Counted from the first letter of the stretch, positions 11,950-22,735 are shown. The stretch: DNA of 64,000 nucleotides from Acanthosepion pharaonis (GCA_903632075.3 CAHIKZ030003327.1:2728501-2792500); one strand, 5' to 3'. The notes: generated from the sequence alone by a model not told the origin. Numbers and translations: made by a program.

Positions 11950-12490
11950 TATATAAAATGGATATACTTTAAAAAAATTAGGTTTGTCTGAAACATGGTC
12001 AAATTCTAAAACTGAAAAAGGATGATATTGTATCGTCATTAGAAATCCTGGATTTGAATATACAACTCTCTCAGTCATACGGCTGGCCCATCTGTACTAA
12101 ATCGATATCTATCTATAAAACGTACCATATCAGCCAATAAGCATTATTAAATCAATAGTTGTTACCAGCTGTGGCATTCGTGAGATAATTTTGCCTGTTT
12201 TCTTTGTTGGTTCATGTGACTTAGAAAAAATAGAATGTTAATCTTTAGTAATGTTTAACAAATTAAAATTTTAATGAAGACAGCTGACAAGGAATTGCGA
12301 GTAAAAGTTTTTTATTTATATTTTTCTTGAGTTTCTAGAGATTCTTTAAAAGCACAACCGAAAAATAACCAACAAAACCACCCGAACTGAATATGTCTAA
12401 TATCTCCGCCTACACTTCTATATTTTTATTTATTTTTCTCAATAGGAGTAAATAGATTTGCATACCGCCCGGTTTACACTCCTTAACCGT
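11950..12490. other. No gene seen; AT-rich
   Basis: No exon-like or transposon protein signal was recognised on either strand. Confidence 0.5.
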
Positions 12491-12830
12491 CTTTTAACCA
12501 GAGGTTTATCCCTTGGTTTCCGATTCTTTCTTCTGATACCTTAATATGAGTGGCTGTCATAATATTTTGGTGATATGACTAACTGGAGGCTACGATTGTT
12601 CATACTAAGGTTACCAGGTTGGCAATTCTCTGGTTTCTGCATCTCGACTGGTAATAAGATTTCCGTACTTTTTGGTAGCGTGTAGAGAGTCACATAATGT
12701 CGGGACACCTACAGTGTCATGTCGCGCATGGATAAGTGTTTCTGCGTGCACTTCTGATGACCAGCCCCGAGGTCACTCTATGCTGTAGTCTTCACCATCT
12801 TCTGACCGGCTTGTATTGCCTTTGTCAGTC
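12490..12830. repeat. Dispersed repeat D, copy 2
   Basis: Diverged partner of 2630-2990. Matching blocks occur in the same order: a gagtggctgtcat-like block, ttcatacta, accaggttggca, tctggtt, then catgtcgcgcatgga. Confidence 0.55.
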
Positions 12831-12939
12831 TAACTCAATTACATCAAACATCAATAAGGCCGTGTTTGGAAAATAAAACATTCCAATAAACTCTAGTTAA
12901 ATACTTAAAAATATCTATACTTACCGTTAAAAGTAAAAA

Positions 12940-12995
12940 TAAAATCATCCTTGATGATGGCTAAAAGTATAGCTGGAAACGCTCGAACGTACAGA
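12940..12995 (+). other. Degenerate hammerhead-like motif
   Basis: The plus strand reads CTTGATGA, TGGCT, spacer, AGCTG, GAAAC. The core has one extra base, and the stem is short (GGCT with AGCT, one mismatch). On the minus strand the same stretch looks like an exon with donor gtaagtat near 12920, but the repeat-like motif argues against a gene. Confidence 0.3.
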
Positions 12996-13081
12996 TCATT
13001 CGGACAATTTCTACAGAATTTATGTCCAGAAAAGAAGAAAATTATAAGAACACAATAAAAATTAAATAAAAAACAATCGCA

Positions 13082-13082
<1 letters not shown>

Positions 13083-13132
<50 letters not shown>
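13083..13132. repeat. (TA)n followed by (GA)n
   Basis: About 15 TA units and then about 10 GA units. Confidence 0.95.
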
Positions 13133-13133
<1 letters not shown>

Positions 13134-13139
13134 CACATG

Positions 13140-13880
13140 CACACATCAAGTACTCCAGACCAGCTGTAATCTTCTGCTGAGCGCAGTGCTTCAGCAAAGT
13201 TTCGGCCCATTAAGCTCAGTACCTCTCCACACGGTGGGCCCGCAACAGCTGGATGATGTTACGTTGCAACCGGTCTATGTTAGCTGGATGCGACTCGATA
13301 AGAATTTCTGCGTAATCCGTACACTCCCTTCCACTGCTTTTTCACCACAAGTCTTTATCACCTTATCCGGCTTATGGATCCCAGAACAGGATTCTCTTTA
13401 AAGAGGCAACCTCAAATGGCACCAGGGTGCAGCCATATCCTCTCCCACGGATTTCAGCCACCAGTTCCTCATACCGAAGCAGCGTTCTTTCATGGGCCTC
13501 TTCAATCGCTTCTTCCCATGCCACTGTCAGTTCGCAAAGCAACAGATGTTGCTTCTCGACGAGATCTGGTCTCAGACCAGGCACAATAACCTCCACTGGC
13601 AGTGTAGCATCAGCCAACACTCTCAACTTTCTTGACTCCTCTAAACTGGTCTTCTGCCTTGTGTCAATGGCACCTTGGTTCAGGAAGGCTACCCTTCGCA
13701 GCTCCGTCGAGGGTATGCTAGCACTTCTTGAAGCTACTGCCACGACCTCCAGAACCAAGTTATGTCTGAAGGTGTACCAGCCATTCTGTAGCGCCTTTGG
13801 GCAGGCTTACAGTATGTGGCGCATATTTCCATAAGCACCACGCAACCGGCAGGAGGGTGACTCCTGCACCCCCCATCTCT
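13140..13880 (-). pseudogene. Non-LTR retrotransposon C-terminus, endonuclease-like region
   Basis: The minus strand encodes a finger-like segment (CRLRGAYGNMRHIL, stop, ACPKAL) just upstream of a 128-residue open stretch at 13758-13372. That stretch has LRPDLVEKQ, LLCELTVAWEEAIEEAHER, then LLRYEELVAE and LVPFEVASL. The P-D...E-L-T-V spacing resembles the PD-(D/E)xK endonuclease region of R2-like non-LTR elements, which nicks target DNA. The finger lacks one expected cysteine and a stop interrupts the frame. Base composition (near 50% GC) is clearly above its surroundings, which suggests a fairly recent arrival. The exact clade is uncertain. Confidence 0.6.
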
Positions 13881-13973
13881 TCATATATATATATTTCTGA
13901 GATGAGGTATTATGTACAATATTTACATTAGTCGGACTATTGTCCTCATCTTTGTCGCCATATTTGTCACAAC

Positions 13974-14006
13974 GTTTCGGCCGTTGTACGTTCCGGCCTT
14001 CTTCAG
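13974..14006 (-). other. Hammerhead-like core with intact stem II
   Basis: The minus strand reads CTGAAGA, A, GGCCG, a ten-base loop, CGGCC, GAAAC, GTTG. Stem II is five perfect G-C pairs. It is the best version of the motif in the SINE-C tail. Confidence 0.45.
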
Positions 14007-14045
14007 GTGGTTGGAATTTCGAACTGAACCATTTATTTCTGAACA

Positions 14046-14239
14046 TATGGAGAGAGAAGGGAGATCACCGCCCCCTGTGGGATCATGTTGAGATCATAGA
14101 CAGGGAACACCATTGGAAAATTCGTAAAATTAAGTATTCAGCACATATGCTAGGCCACAAAAATCTCCTGAGCCGACCAAGCATAGAAATAAATACAATA
14201 TGGGAACCAGTAATAAGGAGTGCCAGAGAAAAGCAATGA
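14046..14239 (+). pseudogene. Retroelement C-terminal remnant, GIY-YIG-like
   Basis: The open stretch reads LWDHVEIIDREHHWKIRKIK, then YSAHML, then SRPSIEINTIWEPVI. The pattern 'acid-D-x-E-x-x-W-x-x-R-x-x-K-E/Y-A' followed by 'R-P-S-I-x-x-N' resembles the last part of GIY-YIG endonuclease domains that end Penelope-like retroelements. No reverse transcriptase is attached and there is no plausible start, so it is a fragment. Confidence 0.45.
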
Positions 14240-14377
14240 TAACAAAGTTGCAATATGAACTCTGGTAAAGACATGCAATGATAACAGCAAAATTGCAATA
14301 TGAGCACTGGTAAAAAATGATGCTGAAAAACATTAGGTTTATAATAATCAGAAGTTCATACCCAGATGTCCTCAAGG

Positions 14378-14612
14378 ACACATGGCACAGTGGATATAGG
14401 CCTTGGTTAGATCCAGTGACAGACCCAAAGAAGGTGAGTTCAATTCCTGTTTAAGGCAGTGCAGAACTTTCAGAGGGAAACTTAGCAGGAGATAACTGAC
14501 ATCCTTCAAACATGGCACGTGGAACTAGAACAGTCTACCCCAGTGACCGAAGGGTTCAGTTCGAAATTCCAACCACCTGAAGAAGGCCGGTCCGAATAAT
14601 GTAAATACTATA
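14378..14612 (+). repeat. tRNA-derived SINE, family C, plus copy
   Basis: The head has an A-box-like tggcacagtggata and a B-box-like gagttcaattcc. The body (gcagaactttcagagggaaa) is followed by a tail with ccacctgaagaaggccgg. Minus-strand copies occur at 38945-39260 and 51850-52160, and tail-only pieces at 13925-14040 and 43395-43470. The tail of this copy is cut off inside the hammerhead-like motif. Confidence 0.7.
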
Positions 14613-15036
14613 TATATATATATGTGTGTAATAAATATTCACATGTCCTTCACCGTTTGTTAAAACTCTGAGTTTCATTCACGTAACAATCGTCAGGTAG
14701 AAATTGAAAACTCTTATTATATATATAATCAAGTTTTTGTAGCAGTAAGAGAGTACTACAATAATTTTTCTTTAATTCTCCCAAGCGTTTTCAGTCAATT
14801 CCTTTGCCTTTAGTGTTGTTAGTTTTTTTTTTCTCATATTTTGACTGTTTAAGTTGCAATTATTTTGTTTTGAATAAATACATATATAATGTACCAGAAA
14901 TTTTATCTGGTTAATAAATGGCTAATACTCATTAATCATTAACATGCATTTTTTTGTCTTTATCTTTTCCTGAAATTGAAATGGCGCCTTCTGTGATTTT
15001 CAATTCGTTGTTGTTGTGTTCATTTTATCTTGCCAG

Positions 15037-15128
15037 ATGATTCCTGATATTTTGCTGTGGGCTGTCATAAGCATTGCAATGGCGTTTGCCTTGGCAGCTA
15101 TCATATGGGTCCTCTGCGCTGCATATAT
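15037..15128 (+). CDS. Coding exon: single membrane helix (gene 1, exon a)
   Basis: This 92-bp exon is bounded by a strong acceptor (ttttatcttgccag) and a strong donor (gtaagt). Only one frame is open, read from the first base: MIPDILLWAVISIAMAFAL, then AAIIWVLCAAY, plus two bases (AT). About 22 residues form a hydrophobic helix, so the product crosses a membrane once here. The exon ends in phase 2, which matches the start of the exon at 22317 (AT + T gives Ile). The ATG at the first base could be the start codon after a non-coding exon, giving a 139-residue protein. Equally, this may be an internal exon of a larger type I receptor whose upstream exons are not seen. I do not recognise the family. 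The call rests on splice sites, phase agreement and hydrophobicity. Confidence 0.65.
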
Positions 15129-15339
15129 GTAAGTCCAAATCCAAAGACGTTTTTTTTTTATCTTGGAATAAAATGTTGAATGAACAAATAATTGTAAGAT
15201 GATGGTAATACCTATACTCATATGAACACCAGGAATTTTGTTTAAAATAATGAAATGCAATTGACGTACTACTGCCACCGCATTACAATTCTGTATGGTA
15301 ACAAATACTATGATGGTGATTTTGCAAGCGTAGCTTTGA

Positions 15340-15450
15340 TGTGGGACAAGCATGCAGCATCATGTGGAGATCGAACTCACTACCTAATCATAATAGTTAT
15401 AGCGAGACAAATATGCTAACCGTTGCATCACGTCCTGATGTCCCCAGCAG
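15340..15450 (-). repeat. tRNA-derived SINE fragment
   Basis: The minus strand has an A-box-like gatgcaacggttagcat and a B-box-like gtgagttcgatctcc spaced as in tRNA genes. The acceptor stem does not pair well, so this is a SINE and not a working tRNA gene. Confidence 0.55.
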
Positions 15451-16259
15451 ATGCCATTATATGCATCAAGTGGTTAGTTCAAATTTCACTTTCTGTCAGG
15501 GTTGCCTATTGTTACTTACACATTTAGAGGGTAATTTTTTAAGCACCATGTTACTAAATCTTTAATTAGGTTAATAGTAACGTCTTTTTAGATAGTTGGC
15601 AAAACAATGTCGGCTACTACTGATATAAAAATTAATTCAAAATTTAGTAGGGCTTGGCTTCCATATGCAATGACATTAAATTCGTCTGTCGTCCAAATTG
15701 TTAATTCTGTCTCTGCTTTTTTTAAAACTTTGTTCTATGCTAGAAGGTGGGAAAACATGAAACGATTTCTAAAAAAAAAACACCGGATACAATGTATCCC
15801 TTTCGCCTAAATGTTTTTTTTAAACAACATTGATAAAATCAATATGCCAAAGAATCTGCCGAATAATAAAAAAGCTTTATTTGAGAAATTCAAATAATAC
15901 TAGAAGGGCCAAGACTACATCGGTCTAAGCAATGTTTTATAAATAAATAAAGGAAATAGTCTGAAAAAAGCAAAAGTCTATGTAATAATGGAAATAAATA
16001 TTCCACAAATATAGAAAATGCAGAATATCTATTATTATTTTTTTCTTTTAAATGAACCACTTTTTCATTATTAGTTAAACATAAAACATTTAGACGAGAA
16101 TGAAAGATAGAAAGATCGCTGCCGTTTTGTGGTTCGCTTAACGATCGGGCTTCTCTGGCTGAATTGAAGATGTATCCTTTTGGTTTGAGAGGGAAATAAG
16201 TCTCATCAAATACAAACGACACGCTTTTTACGGTAATTATATGCACAAAACACGCACTC

Positions 16260-17040
16260 CTATATAATATTCACCTCTAAGTTTTGGCTACGAAATTCTA
16301 GAGAAAAAAAAACATGTCTCATTAAGCTGGCTACAATTTCTAGAAATTTCTATGCGTATTAAAAGCATGGAAATTTTTAGAAATTGTAGCCGCTTAATTT
16401 AACATTTCGTAAATTTTTTCTAGTTTGTATCGAATATGATTAAGAATATTATATTTTCAAAGAGAAACCTTTAACTGAAGACGCCTATCTAGCACAGGGA
16501 GGGGAAACGCATTGTCTGGAAAAGGCTTTTCTACTTTGTTTAATTATCTCCACACAGTATTTAAAGAAAACGCACAGACATATCAAAACAAAAATGAAAT
16601 GAAAATAAGCTCGCCCGAGAAGAATAAAATTCATGAATAAATACACATTGCAATGGCGACTTTAACGAAACAGTTGAGAATTTCATCACGCATTTTTGTT
16701 ATATACAACAGCGTAGCTGACTAAAATATGCTTAATATCTATGTAGATATTTGTAAAACAAATACAGATTTTGTTATCGATTTAAACTCAACTACAGTTT
16801 ATTATACTATTCTTTGTTATAGATTAGTTCGATTGGACTAGAAATATAACATACTGTCAGTCGTACCATCTCGCAATTGGTGACGCAATTGTCCAGAAAA
16901 AATGTTACATTTTTTTAAATTCACACATGAAAATCCTTTAAGGACTTCTAAAGACTTAGCAAATCATTTTTGAACGCAGAGATAAATTAGTATTAATAAT
17001 ACAATTAGTATTATAAACTAATTAAGTGCGATCGATTCGA
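16260..17040. other. No gene seen; contains a hairpin at 16327-16393
   Basis: The left arm ctggctacaatttctagaaa and the right arm tttttagaaattgtagcc pair around a short loop. Otherwise it is AT-rich without coding signal. Confidence 0.6.
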
Positions 17041-17800
17041 TGGGTCATATTGACGACTGATCTCAAAAATGGCTTACAATCTACTGTTAACTGGGGCAAG
17101 TAATGGCTTGTGAATTTTAACGACTCCAAAACAAAACTGCTCTTTAGTAATCATCTGAGAGAGCCCTTTCTGCCGAATATGGCCGATGCTAACCCCCTGG
17201 AGAGTAACTCGTTGAGCCTTCTCGAAGTGGAAAGATTTTATTGAATATTTATAAGTCTACCATTGGTTCATGCTTAGAATATTGCTGTCAAGATGGTCCG
17301 ATACACCTGCTATATATTTAGAGATTCTTGATAAATCCAAATAAAAATTCACAATATTATTGGTCTTGACCTGGCATCTCTGTTTCAGTCCTTTTCCCAC
17401 CGCCGTAACGTAGTTTACTTGTGCCTTTTCTGTAAATACTTTCATGGTAATTGTTCTGATGGACTTTCCTCTAGGGTACCTAAACTTTATGAATTTAAGC
17501 ACAGTACTAGATTGCCGGCAAGGTCTCATTAATTTACAGTTGCTAGATGCAACCGTAGTTTCTATGTTGACAGTTTCTTCTCTCGAATTTCTCACCTGTG
17601 GAACTCTCTTCCGACTTCTAACTTCCAACTCAACTTTGATGTTCAAAAATGTAAATGCAATGTCAATCGTTATCTTTTTTCTTCTTGATTCCTCCTATTT
17701 TTTTGTTCTTTATCCTTAATAATGTTTCTTTTTTTTATTCTTTTACACTTAGTGGCTTTACTGCCTTGCTTGGGGTGAAATGATGAACAAATCAAATTTA
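17041..17800 (+). mobile_element. LINE 3' portion (family B), internally deleted
   Basis: Reading across frames: WLVNFNDSKTKLLFSNHLRE near 17100, then a jump to KSTIGSCLEYCC at about 17255, SFSHRRNVVYLCLFCKYFHG, FFSRISHLWNSLP, and the family ending SGFIALLGVK-like at 17750-17780 (agtggctttactgccttgct). Several stops and shifts occur. The same ending occurs at 61830 and 63780. Confidence 0.75.
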
Positions 17801-18350
17801 GAAAACTAACAATATAAAGTTCTATTGGGCATAAAATGGATATTCCTTTTTTGTTGAGATTAAATTATAAACTGATCACCCATTATTTCTACATATTAAT
17901 TTAATAAAAAAACAAAATACATTTAAAAACTGCCATACGAAAAATTTTTAAGGTTTTCACAAAACACGCCATTATGTTATACGGTAAAAGAAAACAAGCC
18001 AAATAATGGTAATTACAAATTAAATTTATTTTTGTAATAAGAGGGATGGCTGATAAATTCTCGGCTTGATCAACTTCCAAAGCAACATGGAATTTGGGAG
18101 TGGGATTAAAAATTTTTTCAGATCGCCCATTTACTAAGGGAGACAACTTATTAAAATTATTACATCTGGGTGACCTCCCTTGATGTTTTTTTTTCTTTCT
18201 TCTAAGTATACTAACAGTTTTAATTTGCAGCTAAAATATCAATATTTTCTACGATTACATACAGCTTAAGGTTATTAAATGTCTATTAGAAATAAATTTA
18301 CACAAGTGGAATAAACACAATTGATAAAAGTAATAAAGCCATACAGAATA
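17800..18350. other. No gene seen; AT-rich
   Basis: No splice-bounded open frame or repeat family was recognised. Confidence 0.45.
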
Positions 18351-18355
18351 ATGAA

Positions 18356-18358
<3 letters not shown>

Positions 18359-18391
<33 letters not shown>
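18359..18391. repeat. (GA)n microsatellite
   Basis: About 16 GA units. Confidence 0.95.
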
Positions 18392-18394
<3 letters not shown>

Positions 18395-18446
18395 TTAAGA
18401 TATAAGATGACCGAGAAACTGTAGAAACAGACACTTCCATGGTTTC

Positions 18447-19820
18447 GGTCAAATCAATGGCGTAGCTAGAGTAAACGCCACCCGGGGTGGTCCGCTCAAA
18501 TGTCACCCCAATGACCCCGATTCACCCTATGCTGAATGGTTAGCTGTAGCGAAATTTTCATACATGCTCTACCTCTACTTTACTCTACTGTTTATATGTA
18601 TGATCCAAGACAAAATCCAATACCATAAAATAATCAGTTCAAATCAAAAGATTTTTAAAATGCAACTGTTCATTTTCAGAACAACTAAATACAAAACACG
18701 GCAATACACAAAGGAATAACATTCGATACTATGGTCTTAGAATGAATGTTTTCTTGTTTTCATTGTGGCAAACTGGTCAATGACATCGACAAAATCTGTT
18801 TGTCTTGTAAGCTCGTTTTCAATGGACAGCACAGCCAGATCCGACAGTCTCGACTGGCTCATGGTTGACGTAATTTTCTGTTGCTAATTTTCCGGTGTCC
18901 AATTTTCCGTTGCATCATTTTCTGGGTACCATTTAATTATCAATGATGTTTGAAAGTATTTTTCTTGACAAAAATGTTCTATTTAATTTTTAAGCATTTT
19001 TCGGAACATTGTACATCAACTGCATTCTTTTAAAGGTTACCTAGAGAATTTATGCAAAGTTTATTTTTTGTTTTTCTTTATATAAGTAAAATAAATTTAC
19101 ATCGTATTTTGATGTTATTATGATTTTAGTTTTAGTGATAATTTAAAAACAATAAATATTTATCATTAGTACCAATAATGGAAAATTAAGTTAAAAATTT
19201 AAAAGAATCGTTTTTGGAATCGGAAAATAGTCACAAATTTTTCCGATTTCGATACCGTTTCCGATACCCCCAAAATTCCGATTTTTCCGATTCTCGATTC
19301 CGATTCCGATTAATCGTCCCAACACTAGTAGATATATTCAAAAGTATATCGCTGACTCAATGGAAAATTGTATCTCAGCGAATTGATGCACAGGCAAGAC
19401 TGAAATTGTTGCACTTTTGGCTTCGTATTTCGCTTTGTTGTTATTAATGATGCAGAGTTAAAACACCATATCATCCGATAAAATGTTACTACAATGTCTT
19501 TTGTTAGTAACCAAGATTGTAGCAACTGAAACACATGAAAGCTGAAAACATTGCTATTCTTCCTACTCACAAATTTCCCGACAATTTATTAGAAAATTTC
19601 TGACGGGGGGACAAAACTGAGGGGTCATAAATTATTTCTGGGGGGTCATATCCCCGCCTGCGAAACCCTGTGTCTCCACCACTGTTTTCAGACTATTTTT
19701 GGCACCTTAGCCTGGTTGAAAGATGTTGTTGGGGGTGACATTGTGTCACCCCTACTGTGCTGGCACCCGGGGCGGTCCGCCCTCTGCCCCCACCCGCCTA
19801 GCTACGCCATTGGGTCAAAT
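18447..19820. mobile_element. hAT-type DNA transposon with 8-bp target duplication
   Basis: The element (18455-19812, 1358 bp) is flanked on both sides by the identical 8-mer GGTCAAAT (18447-18454 and 19813-19820). Its ends are perfect 15-bp inverted repeats, CAATGGCGTAGCTAG, continuing into a less exact cacccgggg/ggtccgc region. An 8-bp duplication with such ends is typical of the hAT superfamily. A minus-strand transposase remnant lies at 18862-18743. The interior also holds a low-complexity 'ccgattcc' stretch at 19200-19320 that may be the end of a nested element. It is non-autonomous. Confidence 0.9.
18743..18862 (-). pseudogene. hAT transposase C-terminal remnant
   Basis: Forty residues beginning MSQSRLSDLAVLSIENELTR and continuing DFVDVIDQFATMK resemble the dimerisation tail of hAT/ZMYM-like transposases, where '-RL-LA-LSIE-' is conserved. 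The rest of the enzyme is missing. It lies within a hAT element with clear ends, which supports the call. Confidence 0.75.
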
Positions 19821-19883
19821 AACGGTTATCTAGTCCGGTTCTGTGTGTAAACCACAAAAGCTGTTAGTAAACACAAACAGAAT

Positions 19884-19885
<2 letters not shown>

Positions 19886-19934
<49 letters not shown>
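19886..19934. repeat. (TA)n microsatellite
   Basis: About 24 TA units, just outside the hAT element. Confidence 0.97.
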
Positions 19935-19935
<1 letters not shown>

Positions 19936-20029
19936 AGCACAATATAGCCATATATATTTTGTATGTGGTGTTTTACTACAGCACAGAAATATGGGAAAAT
20001 GAAATAAAATAATAATAAAGAAATCAAAA

Positions 20030-20545
20030 AAGAAAATGCATTTTCCCATGATGCTTGTAGTAAAGGAACCGGAAAATGTTTTTGGTCATCTGCACAATTT
20101 TATGACCCCATTTCCGGAAAGAACAGAACCTTTCTCTTTCCGCTTTCCAACACAGAGCCTCCGGGCGTGTTTTACAGTTCTACTCATCAAGTGGTCGTTC
20201 CAGCTCAGCGCAAAGCTGACTTAAGCGCGACCATTTTAGCAACTATTAACCTAACTTAATTCAGGACCAGAAAAAAACGGACATAACAAAAAGACATTAA
20301 GAACTTGGTTTCCCTCCAATTTCTATAAAAAAGAGAATAAACGGTCTGTAGTACAAACCCGAGTTTATTGCTTCTATATAATACGCACACGCCAACTTTA
20401 AATTCCATAAATTAAATTCTAAATTCTTTAAATTCTATCTCGATAGATTGAAAGTATACTGATAAAAAAAGACAAGGAAAATGAAAGAAAAGTATATTTG
20501 TTTTCTTTTCTCTCCCCACCCCAGGGCTGAGATGCCGACGCAGAT
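20030..20545. other. No gene recognised
   Basis: 20030-20230 is less AT-rich than its surroundings and open in one plus frame for 62 codons, but it has no recognisable domain or splice context. It could be an old repeat. Confidence 0.4.
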
Positions 20546-20547
20546 CA

Positions 20548-20768
20548 GCGTAGAAGCCATTTGTTTATAGTCAATCTTAAGCAATGATATTTTCTTAAGT
20601 ATCCAGTCAACTCCGCGCGGAAGAATAGATTATAATTTAACGACCTTAAATGCCAATAACGGCGAGCGTAGAAGCCACCTTTTTTTTTACTCAAATTAAT
20701 ATTAAGTGATGGTATTTTCTTAAGAGCCCAGTAGACTCTGGGCAAAAGAATAGTTTACATTTTAGCGA
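20548..20768 (+). repeat. Diverged tandem duplication, unit about 118 bp
   Basis: The order agcgtagaagcca, then tattttcttaag, then ccagt-ga/aact, then gaagaata or aaagaatag, then tttaacga or ttagcga occurs twice (20548-20645 and 20666-20768). Confidence 0.75.
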
Positions 20769-21069
20769 AGGGACTCTGGCCGAAATTCGTCTGGTTGATA
20801 AAGATTTAGATTTTAAGACCGACATGTTTCGAACGGGAAACAGAAATGGAATTGTAGTTATATTTTTTGTCTGCCTAAGACGCGATCAAATTTATGAAAA
20901 CAAAGGGATTAGCTCTTTTTGTCGCTTGTTGAACAAATCGAAGGCGGCAGATGACAGATCCCAGATGCAACCGACCGTCAGGGACGCTATAAGAATTCCT
21001 TTTGATGGAAATAACGGATGATAATTGAATTTAGCCATTTGGGCTAGACCACCGCTAACCCCTGAAAAT

Positions 21070-21185
21070 AGGCTTGCTCGGGGGACGGGGAGAGAGGTAG
21101 AGACACAGGGAGAATTTCAAGGGGGATGGGGAGAGAGGTGGAGGCAGAGGTAGAATTTCAAGGAAGGCGGATGGTGAGAGTCACC
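21070..21185 (+). repeat. G-rich purine tract with short internal duplication
   Basis: Runs such as gggggacggggagagagg and gggggatggggagagagg recur about 45 bp apart, each near agaatttcaa. Several GGG/GGGG/GGGGG runs lie close together, so a G-quadruplex on the plus strand is possible. Confidence 0.6.
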
Positions 21186-21349
21186 CACATGAGAGCGATA
21201 TTCTGCCACCATCACTCTTGGGGGAGAGATCTTCCCAAATTTGGTCAAGGCAGTCAATTTCCCAAAACCAGACAACGACAGGCTCTGTATAGATTTTGGG
21301 ATTTCCCCGAGAACCCACAACTACCTTATGCCCCCGACCCCCGCGTTTA

Positions 21350-22250
21350 AATACATTTTTATTTCTATTTAATGTTTAGTAGTTGATTTGTTTTTTTGCC
21401 TTGGTGTTATATATTGAGGTATTAATTATAGGGGGTGGGGATAGGTTCCTCTTTTGGTATTTGTTCGTGGGGCGGGGTATACATATTTGCATGTACATAA
21501 ACACAAACGCGTTTAGGTGTGTATGTTTAATATTTACTCGTTTATTTATTTATTAATAAATTAAGCTTATATTATATTCATTTATTTATTTTATTTAAAG
21601 TTTATATTATATTTATTTTATTTATATTCACTTTTTTATTTTTAATTAGAGCTTTGATGCTGTATATTTTATTTTTGTTAATAAAACCGTAAGAATTTCT
21701 TTCTATTAGCTTGTCAACTTCATTAGGCGTCTTGCGGATTTGAATCAACCCACAACAAAGAAAAAGGCGAAAAATATAAGATATTTCTGTTTTCGTGTTT
21801 TTTACAACTCAATTTTTCTTAGAGTATGTGAGTGTTAAAGTTCTTATATTTATCAGTATACAGTCGTTTGTTTGTAATTGTTTTCCAAGATGAAAAAAAT
21901 AAATGTGATTTCTTCGTGTTTATGCATGAGAAAGAAGAGGTAAGAGTAAGTGCGGAGGATAGTGTAAGTGTTCCGTAGCTTGGTGAGGAAAACAAGTGAA
22001 TGTGTAAGATGGTTTCTTCGAGCATTGTGACCTTTAGCCATTTTTGCCATTGTCTCTCCTTACACATTTGTCTGTCGAGAAATTTTGCTTAAATAACCTT
22101 CAAAGGGATCACAAAGCTTGTTCTTTATTATTGGCGGGAACTCGTCCCGTTGGTTGAAAAATGTTAAATATTTATTTTCAAAGCGTTAATTTATTAACCC
22201 AATGAATGCGCAATCCCCCGATTCAGAATCCTTTCTCTTTTTATCTTTTG
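21350..22250. other. No gene seen; intron of gene 1
   Basis: AT-rich, lying between two proposed exons. No coding exon was recognised. Confidence 0.5.
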
Positions 22251-22316
22251 GTGTTTGACTGTCTGGCTATTTTCGTCTCCGCTCCACAGACACATCCATT
22301 TTCTTTTTTCTCTCAG

Positions 22317-22505
22317 TTACAACAAAACTGAATCACAACGAAACAATCAATATAAGCACATTGGAAATGAACAAGAAGAGAATGAGATTCTCCTGCCGGA
22401 ATCTTCGGTGGATGTTCAGAATTATGATTCGAGCAATATGGACGACAAATACGGAAATATGGACGACGAATACAGAAATATGGACGACGAATACAGAAAA
22501 GAAAA
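22317..22505 (+). CDS. Coding exon: acidic tail with 7-residue repeats (gene 1, exon b)
   Basis: This 189-bp exon follows a very strong acceptor (ttttcttttttctctcag) and ends at donor gtatgt. It is read in phase from exon a: YNKTESQRNNQYKHIGNEQ, EENEILLPESSVDVQ, then three tandem heptads NMDDKYG, NMDDEYR, NMDDEYR (a 21-bp DNA repeat), then KE and two bases. The stretch is highly charged with no cysteines, as in a cytoplasmic tail after the membrane helix of exon a. ENEILL fits the acidic di-leucine sorting pattern [DE]xxxL[LI]. It enters in phase 2 and leaves in phase 2 (AA + A gives Lys in the next exon). The repeats add DDEY-type sites that could be phosphorylated, which is inference. No homologue recognised. 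Confidence 0.7.
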
Positions 22506-22624
22506 GTATGTAAAAAATAACAAATTTCTAATTTTCTCAAAAAAAAAAAACTCTAACAATTTTAATATTAAACTAAAGAACACGTTACAGATATTTGTTT
22601 AGTTTTATCTTAGCACAAGGCCGC

Positions 22625-22735
22625 ATAGATTGGCACTAAGTGAGAATGGAAATCAACTAATGGTTAGCAGCTCGAATTGAGAAATCAGAGAACCGAGTTC
22701 GAATTCCAGTCAGATCCATTACATTCACTTACGTG
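22625..22735 (+). repeat. tRNA-like SINE fragment
   Basis: A B-box-like gagttcgaattcc sits about 55 bp after an A-box-like tggcactaagtgag. Weak pairing of the ends argues against a true tRNA gene. It lies in the intron after exon b. Confidence 0.45.

Larger units (their letters stand above)
13915..14615. mobile_element. Penelope-like element fragment with inverted ends
   Basis: The ends at 13970-14038 and 14548-14612 are reverse complements (ttcttcaggtggttggaatt on the left, aattccaaccacctgaagaa on the right). Between them lie a GIY-YIG-type C-terminal coding remnant and a tRNA-like SINE head. Each end carries the CTGAAGA...GGCCG motif. Inverted, partly repeated ends with hammerhead-type motifs are known from Penelope-like retroelements. 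Assignment is inference. Confidence 0.5.

Noticed and set aside
12905..13010. Minus-strand exon with donor gtaagtat
   Set aside because: The same stretch carries a repeat-type CTTGATGA...GAAAC motif, so it is more likely element-derived.
13372..13834. Plus-strand frames of 71 and 135 codons
   Set aside because: They are antisense shadows of the minus-strand retroelement coding region.
15000..15353. 117-codon minus-strand frame
   Set aside because: It lies over the plus-strand exon at 15037-15128, has no domain, and the splice signals favour the plus strand.
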